DNA from: Gordionus sp. m RMFG-2023
Taxonomy: Eukaryota > Nematomorpha > Gordioida > Chordodea > Parachordodidae
Assembly (NCBI RefSeq): GCF_954871325.1
Contig: NC_088775.1
Span: forward strand, 13,803,561 to 13,867,560
Length of the DNA: 64,000 nt
Reading direction: 5' to 3'
Made by a program: the position numbers and the translations under genes. The notes under the pieces were generated by a model, which did not search any database, was not told the origin of the DNA, and saw only the letters and a program-made list of their open reading frames with translations. Positions 57,508 to 64,000 of this stretch are shown one piece after another (the first letter of the stretch is position 1; each line of letters opens with the position of its first letter).

Positions 57508-59874
57508 CATGCGCGTACGAAAATTGGTGTAGAGGGGGGCGGATTAAAATTTTTTTAAATAAAATCATTGTTATTTAAAAATACAGAGCATAATTTTTTT
57601 TAGGACTAATAATTATTTCTAATACAGAATTTTAAATTAATGTGAATTATAAAAAATAAATATATAAACCGGCATATAGAAAACTATAAAATAAATGTGA
57701 ATTAAAAAAATATTAAACGGATATAACCGGCGGCATATGAAAAACTATAATATAAATGTGAATTATAAAATGTTAAGTAAATATAACCAGCATATAAATC
57801 AGAAATCACTATAAAATAAATGACCCAAAATAGAAATTTAAATTTGAGCCTTTAAAATTTATATATAAAGTATTAAATCTTGGAAATATAAATTATTACA
57901 CAAGTTTCTTAGGAATAATTGTATTTTGTATGCAATAACTTAAAAAGTATTCATGAAAAAATATAATTAAAATATTAATTCGCTCATAAAATAATTAAGA
58001 AGCATATTATAAATTTATATGTAAAATCCAATCTTCATTGAGATTGGGTTTATTGTTCAATTATCTCATCTGTGCTTGGCGTCAAATGCCTACGAATATT
58101 CAAAAGGGCCAAACCATTCAATAAATTGTCAGAAGTTGTACTCCTTAGGTATGTTTTTATTCTTCTTAAAGAAGGGAATGTTCTCTCATTAGTTGTAGTA
58201 CTAATGTGAAGTGTTGCTAATATATATAATTTATTATACATTGGGAAAATAATCTTAAAGATGTTTGAAATGATGCAAAGCATCCATGGCATTTTTTGGG
58301 ACTATATCAATCATAGTTAATTTTTATATACTATAGTTGGTATTCAGCTAATAAGGCATCATAAGATACTTTAACATTTTCATGAAAAAATCTGATAAAT
58401 ATTTTATTTTTTTTCTATTACTATCTGAAAAAGGTTGGTAAGGCTTTAGTGGAAGAAATATCTGCAGACTGCTAAGTGCTGCCTGATGAATTAAAACCCG
58501 TTCTATTTGGGTTATAAATGTATCTAAGAAAGGGATAAAGACATTTATTTTATAATACTCTTCTACTGACCCTATATTAATGTTAGATCGATAAGCTTGC
58601 CTCGCTGTAAGCCGAGAAATAATCTCATATAGCTCTGCTTTTGACTCAAAAATAACATATAAAATATGAAATTCTTCAATAACATTAGCCCTAATTTTCC
58701 TGAGTTCTAATAATATGCTCTCCGCTATTCTCATCGTTTCAATCAAGTCAATGTTATGTTTTTAAAAATACATGATATATATTCTAATGAGAAAAAAAAG
58801 TTAGTATTGAAACCAATGATATGCTTGCTTCTGAGGATATATCTCCTTCAGGTGTGATTTTTCAGTAAGAGCATAATAATCAACTCTTCTAACTCTATAA
58901 AAGCTGTTTTGATGGCAAAGACTCCATCTCGTTGGACAAACTTTTTGCAATGTCTTTCTCCTTGTTGGACAAGGAGTTTCAGAAACAATTCTGTTTACAG
59001 AATCTCCTAATGCTTGAAATTTTACAAGACCACGAAAAAATTACCTTCATTATAATTATTATTGAAATTCAAGCTTCCTGAATCCAAATGACCATGTAAT
59101 TCTGGGCCCTGCAATCCACAATATAGTATAGCCTCAATAGTTAGCTTGATCTCTATTTTCTTTTGCTATTTAAATCCTATTTTTGTCAATATGTGATAAA
59201 ATGGGAATCTTATCCCCACAATTAATTTGAAGAAATAATGGGTTCATCGCGTTTATGATAAATTTGTTTTATTGTCAAAGATTTATCCAGCATCTTTGTA
59301 CTTGTTGACTTAACTAACAGGACTCATAACTTGCAATAAGCTCCATTGTCTCGGTAGAGAATTCTAGCCACAACCATCTAGTAAAATAGCTGTTTTGAAA
59401 TTTTAACTTTCAATTAGCATATAAAGTTTGTGAGAAATTTGAGGGGTAGAATATAAATCTATTATTAAATAAAATATTAATCTTAGGTATCTTTATAACC
59501 CTTAAGAAGCTTATGTTTTACTTCTAGGATAATTATGAAATGATATAAAATTATTTGTACTTTTTTGCTTTTTTGTAAGATGACTAGGATTTTCATGATC
59601 ATAAATATGTTTAAAAAATTTCTTATGTCCATAATTATTATTTGACCCAAGAAAAACTTGAAATCGAAATTAATTGATAAAATAAATTAGTAAATAAATG
59701 TGATAAATAAATGTAATTAAATATATTTAAAACGAAAGAGAATGGATTAAATATTTTAAAATACAACTTAATATAAACAATAATATGAAAAATTTATCTG
59801 GCATCTGCATTTTTTGGCTTTGGGGGGGGGGGGGGGATTTGTCCCCCCTGCCCTCCCCGCTGCGTACGCCAATG
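57508..59874 (-). mobile_element. hAT element, family 1, copy 2
   Basis: Perfect TSD AATACAAT (57500-57507, 59875-59882). The left end is CATGCGCGTACG and the right end CTGCGTACGCCAATG, the latter preceded by long G and C runs (59821-59860). Same family as 8865-10799 (CAGGCGCGTACGCAG ends), but with the transposase on the minus strand and better preserved. Confidence 0.9.
58050..58995 (-). pseudogene. hAT transposase (family 1), C-terminal half
   Basis: From 58995 down: PTRRKTLQKVCPTRWSLCHQ (CPTRW is a hAT landmark), then (58746-58348) TMRIAESILLELRKIRANVI, FHILYVIFESKAELYEIISR, TARQAYRSNINIGSVEEYYK and FIPFLDTFITQIERVLIHQA. The block 58292-58050 has YILATLHISTTTNERTFPSL with RRIKTYLRSTTSDNLLNGLA and LLNI, the dimerisation domain (hATC). 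The frames are interrupted between blocks. Upstream to about 59440 only scattered similarity remains. Resembles transposases related to ZMYM1 and the 52-kDa repressor of PKR inhibitor. Confidence 0.85.
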
Positions 59875-59882
59875 AATACAAT

Positions 59883-60468
59883 TAGTAATGCTTCAGCAGA
59901 AAGACATTGTAAATTAATGATTCCTATTAAATTTTCTTGTATTTCTTCATAAAAAATGTAATGAATAATTAAGATCAGAGGTTTTTACAAATTGTTTATT
60001 AATTTGTATAAATTAAGTAAATAATATTTTTCTAAAAATTTTGTTGTATTTTCACTTAGATTTAATCGTTAATTATGAATTAAAATTTAACAAAATAATT
60101 TTTTTAAATATGGGGCTAAAATTCAGGTGCCATATTTAAGGGCCAAATTTTTTTTTAAGGGGGGGGGGTATGGCTACTGTCTTGTGTCACTATCACCATG
60201 ATACAGCAAAAGGATAATATGTTTTTAAAAGTAAAGACAATATGTAATGTAGACTATTTTATTTTAAAACATACTAACTGATGAAAAGAAGTAAAATTTC
60301 ATTGTATTATAGAATTTAAAAGATGAATAATTTTATTAATTCTATACGCTTAATGGATATTTAATAATCTGTTTGTATAAATTTATCTATCATTCTATCA
60401 CGTGGTATTCTGCCATTTTGGGCTATCTTGTTCCATTCTTTGAATTATTGCTCGAAATTGCTCTCTAA
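59883..60468 (+). promoter_or_regulatory. DCAF1 5' flank
   Basis: Non-coding. It carries a G run at 60161-60171 (GGGGGGGGGGTATGGC), part of an unassigned repeat. Immediately upstream of the DCAF1 ATG are CACGTG (near 60400) and GCCATTTTGGGC followed by CTATCTTG, reminiscent of E-box and YY1-like sites of housekeeping promoters. This reading is inference. Confidence 0.3.
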
Positions 60469-63400
60469 ATGTCCAGTGTTGTAGAAACGTTAAATGAATT
60501 ATTAGACGAATGGCTAGAAAAATCTAGAGCTCTTAATTATTCTCCAATTTCTATATTAGAAAAGTTAGTTAATCATTTTCTCTGTGTATCTTTATTCTAT
60601 TTAGATTATGCGATTTAGTTGAAGAGCAAACTGAAATATTTTACAAAATTGACCCTGATCCGTTTGATGAGCGCCATCCATGTAAATATACTTATAGTTA
60701 TTTTAAAAATAATTTTATTTAGCAAGAATTGATCCTGATGGAGGTTTAGGGATGGTGCTTAAAGCCATTCTTAAACATGATGATTTTATGAACACATTAG
60801 TTGATAATTACATGAATACAAGAAACTATTCGATTAAAGATGACAGTCATATAATATCTACCTCATGTCGACTTTTTCTTGATATATTACCAGGAATGGA
60901 AACCTCATTTGTACTATCTGAAGCAGTATATTTTGATTGCTAAAAAGTTTATCAAACTAATTTGTTATTTTTTTAAGGAAGGGCTACTATCACGATTATA
61001 CAAATGGGCAGAAGAAGCTCCAGAACCATTGAGTTCTTATTCAGTTGGTATAATTGCATCAGCTATGGAAATTCCTGAATTAGCAGGGGAATCCAAAGAG
61101 AATAATGCACATCTTGTAATATTGATATTTATACTATAAATCACATGTTTTATATTAAGGTACCAATAATGATTAAAAGACTTAAAACATTATGTAATGA
61201 GTTTAAATCTAATCAAAATGAGATGCAGCTACCACCTTTAAAATGTGAGGCTATGCCTCAAAGAGCATTTTCAGAAATATTTAATTCCACATCCAATTTA
61301 GAAAATAGTCCAGAAAATTTGGAAACTACATTACAACCTAAAAAGCGTAAAAATAATTTGGGAATAGAAACACAAAAATCTCTAAAATCAAAACGTCTAA
61401 AGATGAAAAGAGATGACACTAGTTTTATTGTAATTTAAATCAATATTAATAGATTTATATCTTTATCACTTTTCTTATTAATTCGAAATTATTTCACAAA
61501 TATCTGGATGCTTAAACAATATATGGATATTTTAATTATTATAAGATTTAGTTGCATATTATAAATTTTAAATGAATTGTTTGAGAAAGTTTATATTTTT
61601 TTAAATATGTTACTTACAGGACACCAATAGCAATTCAAATTGGGCAGAAATGCAACCTCATATTATAGGATCTTATAAAATGAGCCCACTGACCTCTCAA
61701 ATGAAACAGAGACTAATACTCAAATATTTAACAGCTCTTGGTGGTTATCAAGAGGTCAGTTCCACAATAATTTTTTTATTTATAACTATATTTTATTAGT
61801 TTGACTAGGGGGTACCAATACCTCTTTTTGGAAACCAATCCATTTCTATATTCCTGATATTAAATTGATATCAGCTGATTACCGATCCAATATCATATCT
61901 AATTTTGTTTCTGTAAAGATACCAATAGTTTTAATTTTTGATATACTTTTTATTAGTATGACATCTATAATTTAACTATACTATAACATATGTTTAAATA
62001 TATTTTCATGATAAGTTATAGTTTATATTCAATTCAATTCCAGTTCTAGAAGTATATAAAGTATTTTATTAATAAATCACTTATTTATAAAAATAAATAA
62101 TAACATTAATCTATTTACATAATAAGTAATAAACAAATATATTATGAAATTTGAAATAAATATTTTCATTAATGTTTAAGATTAATATATTAAGATTCCT
62201 TTTTAGAAATACCAAAATTCCCAATTTATCAGAGGTCAGCCTGCAGTGATGCGGACTGTCAATATTACCAGCTTCACTAAAAACAGGTTTTTAAGAGATA
62301 CTTGTGGTAGTTGCTATATATTAACGAGCAAGTTTAGATAGAGTTGCATATTTATGGCAATTCACAGCCCAATATTTCAAAGGATCAGCAGAGGTATTAC
62401 AATGTTTTGAATACTGGTTCATTGAGATAGTTTTCAATCTCAAGGGAAAGGGAAATTTTTAATGGTAATGTTATTGTAGCTTTAACAGCATCAGCATAAG
62501 CTCTCTACAAACAATATACCAGTTGAATCTATTGCTGATGTTGATGGAATTTCTTCTATATATTTTGATTATCTTTTCTAAATTTTTTAAATTAAAAAAA
62601 AATATTTACTAAATAGATTTAATTCATTACCTAGGGTGGATGAATTAATTTTCTCACAGGCATTACTGTCAACACATTCTAGAAGTAGTTTTTGTCTATA
62701 ATTTGTTTGAATTGAAAAAAAGATTGTTTTAAATTAGGAATTCAAAATTGTTGCTATGAAGTATATTTTATCATTATAAATATAGGAAAAACATTTAATA
62801 AGATCTTTATGCATAGCATCCTTCATAGTTTGGACACCTTTATTGTACTCACCATGACTAGCAAGCTCTTTTTTAAGTAATTCTACAAATGGAATTACTA
62901 TGCTAATTGACACATTTTCTCCACTATAATCTTTAGTGATATGTTGAATTGGTAATAGGGCCAGATTTATTTTTGTTCAGAATGTTTATTAATTAATTAT
63001 CATTATTAATAAAATAAACATAAAAATGGATATCGATTTTATTTATATAAATAAATATCTAAAATTTTTTAAAAAATTTATAACATCTTATTTTTGTTAA
63101 AAACGCCATTTTTTCGGTTCTGAAAATTTTATAATATTGGCCGATAACCGATATTTAAAAATGGGTAAAATATTGTCCCTAGGAGCTAAAGACCCACATA
63201 TGTACCATTCATATGCCCAAGCCAAATATTTAAAATTATTCATCCTATCTTCCAAACTGGCCTAGATTTTTTTTTAAAAAATTGATCATTTTATAACTGG
63301 GCCAATTCTGATCCAGATTTTTAGTTTTTAAAATGTGATTATTCTAAATAATTTTAGCTATATTCTATAAATGGCTTTGAAGTCAAAATGGGAAATATGC

Positions 63401-64000
63401 AAAGCAAATGAATGCTGAATGATTCATCGCATCATTTTTTAAACTCTTAAATTTAAATTAGCAGTATAGCTAGGAGTTTTTTTATATAACATTTTATGAC
63501 TTGGGGATAACCATGGCATCACCATTAACCAAATAAAATCAATACAATATCATCTTAACAATTCGTTATAGAATATGATTTATTCAAAAAAATTGGAAAT
63601 TTAAATGAGTGTATATGATAAGTATCTATAAATCTCAAACTTAACTATATTTAAAAATATTGAAAATCACTTTGCACATGAATTTTATAATTTTAATTAG
63701 ATATATTCAATATACAAAAAAAATACATAATCAAACACAATATAGCATGTACCTGCAATTTTCGAGTTTGATGCCTTGAACCTCTTATTCCATTACATAG
63801 ATCTAGCTACACCAAACACTCAACACCCAGAATCGGAATTGATTGATGCATGCTTAACTTTCAAAGCTTTGCATTACTTAGCAAGCCTATTTGTTCACAA
63901 AAAATTTGCCTTAGCTTTTATAAACTCTGGGGGCCTTCAAAAATTGTTGGAAATAAGGCGACCTTCAATGGCTGCCACTGGAGTTAGCTTATGTTTGTAT
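60469..64000 (+). CDS. DCAF1: DCAF1 (VPRBP), 5' exons, continues past the window
   Basis: DCAF1 is the substrate receptor of the CUL4-DDB1 ubiquitin ligase (and of EDVP). Exons: 60469-60563, 60605-60681, 60723-60925, 60978-61115, 61160-61429, 61620-61754 and 63746-64000 (edge). All introns are GT-AG with consistent phase, giving 391 residues so far. The N-terminus VVETLNELLDEWLEKS and DPDPFDERHPSRIDPDGG, KHDDFMNTLVDNYM, CRLFLDILPGMETSF, LYKWAEEAPEPLSSYSVG, NAHLVPIMIKRLKTL, RLILKYLTALGGYQE and (last exon) VHKKFALAFINSGGLQKLLE, RRPSMAATGVSLCLY match the armadillo-like N-terminal half of DCAF1 in order. Exon 5 has a basic, probably nuclear-localising stretch (PKKRKNN, SKRLKMKR). ATG 60469 fits the family's start. 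Introns are 41, 41, 52, 44, 190 and 1991 bp. The C-terminal WD40 and acidic tail lie outside. Confidence 0.95.
61805..63182 (-). mobile_element. Decayed hAT element in DCAF1 intron 6
   Basis: CTAGGGGGTACCAATA (61805) and CTAGGGACAATATT (complement, ending 63182) are candidate TIRs, followed inward by GATATCAGCTGATTACCGAT and ATATCGGTTATCGGCC-type sequences. No TSD was recognised, so the boundaries are approximate. It accounts for most of the only long DCAF1 intron in the window. Confidence 0.6.
62215..62960 (-). pseudogene. hAT transposase remnant (ZBED-like)
   Basis: From 62960: LPIQHITKDYSGENVSISIV with IPFVELLKKELASHGEYNKG, VQTMKDAMHKDLIKCF and DKIYFIATILNS, then LECVDSNACEKI near 62680. 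The end, near 62400-62220, is DPLKYWAVNCHKYATLSKLA, a stop, ATTTSIS, a stop, PVFSEAGNIDSPHHCRLTSD with LGILVFLK. DPL.YW..N...YP.L..LA..YL....TS..SER.FSEAG....D.R..L is the hATC signature. Multiple stops; non-functional. Confidence 0.85.

Noticed and set aside
1-64000. tRNA or rRNA genes
   Set aside because: No convincing cloverleaf or rRNA core sequence was seen by eye. Only a tRNA-like SINE candidate at 20208 was kept; a tRNAscan or Rfam run would be decisive.

Overview
This is a strongly AT-rich animal genomic window (by eye about three quarters A+T). It is almost entirely transposable elements (TEs), with a few single-copy nuclear genes embedded in it. Four host loci can be supported. They are a gene with an MGA-type cysteine-rich motif (minus, about 15.85-17.36 kb), a mitochondrial isocitrate dehydrogenase beta subunit, IDH3B (minus, 29.84-30.87 kb, intronless in the window), PYM/WIBG, the partner of Mago-Y14 (minus, exons at 52.99-52.44 kb and 37.69-37.44 kb), and the 5' part of DCAF1 (plus, from 60.47 kb and running off the right edge). 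DCAF1, PYM and IDH3B are recognisably metazoan. Most resolvable introns are very short (41-124 bp) and a few are TE-bloated. I infer an invertebrate with compact introns; the phylum cannot be fixed from the sequence.

Layout. 0-8.4 kb: a hAT-type MITE, then a 3.7-kb inverted-repeat element that contains a fold-back element, another MITE and a decayed reverse-transcriptase gene, then hAT debris. 8.9-10.8 kb: a dated hAT copy with 7/8 target-site duplications (TSDs). 11.7-15.7 kb: hairpin MITEs, one split by a hAT element that itself holds two converging partial transposase copies. 15.85-17.36 kb: the MGA-like exon. 17.4-29.8 kb: non-coding sequence, a tRNA-like SINE candidate, and two hAT elements with GC-rich ends. 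29.8-31.1 kb: IDH3B and its 5' flank. 31-37.4 kb: non-coding sequence, a second reverse-transcriptase remnant, and MITEs. 37.4-53.0 kb: PYM. Its last intron, about 14.7 kb, contains a short LTR element, a transposon with about 700-bp inverted ends, a 5-kb hAT-type element carrying a LINE, a PiggyBac copy and a hairpin MITE. 53.4-56.6 kb: an IS630/Tc1-like element whose transposase is interrupted by a hAT-type element, itself interrupted by another. 57.5-59.9 kb: a second copy of the 8.9-kb hAT family. 60.5-64 kb: DCAF1, with a decayed hAT in its large intron.

How the parts relate. The TEs are nested and can be ordered in time. Twelve hAT-type insertions retain 8-bp TSDs matching at 7 or 8 positions, so their boundaries are precise. 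All transposases seen are broken. The host genes are unrelated to one another: ubiquitin-ligase substrate receptor, exon-junction-complex recycling, TCA cycle, and a probable chromatin factor. Their neighbourhood implies no shared function.
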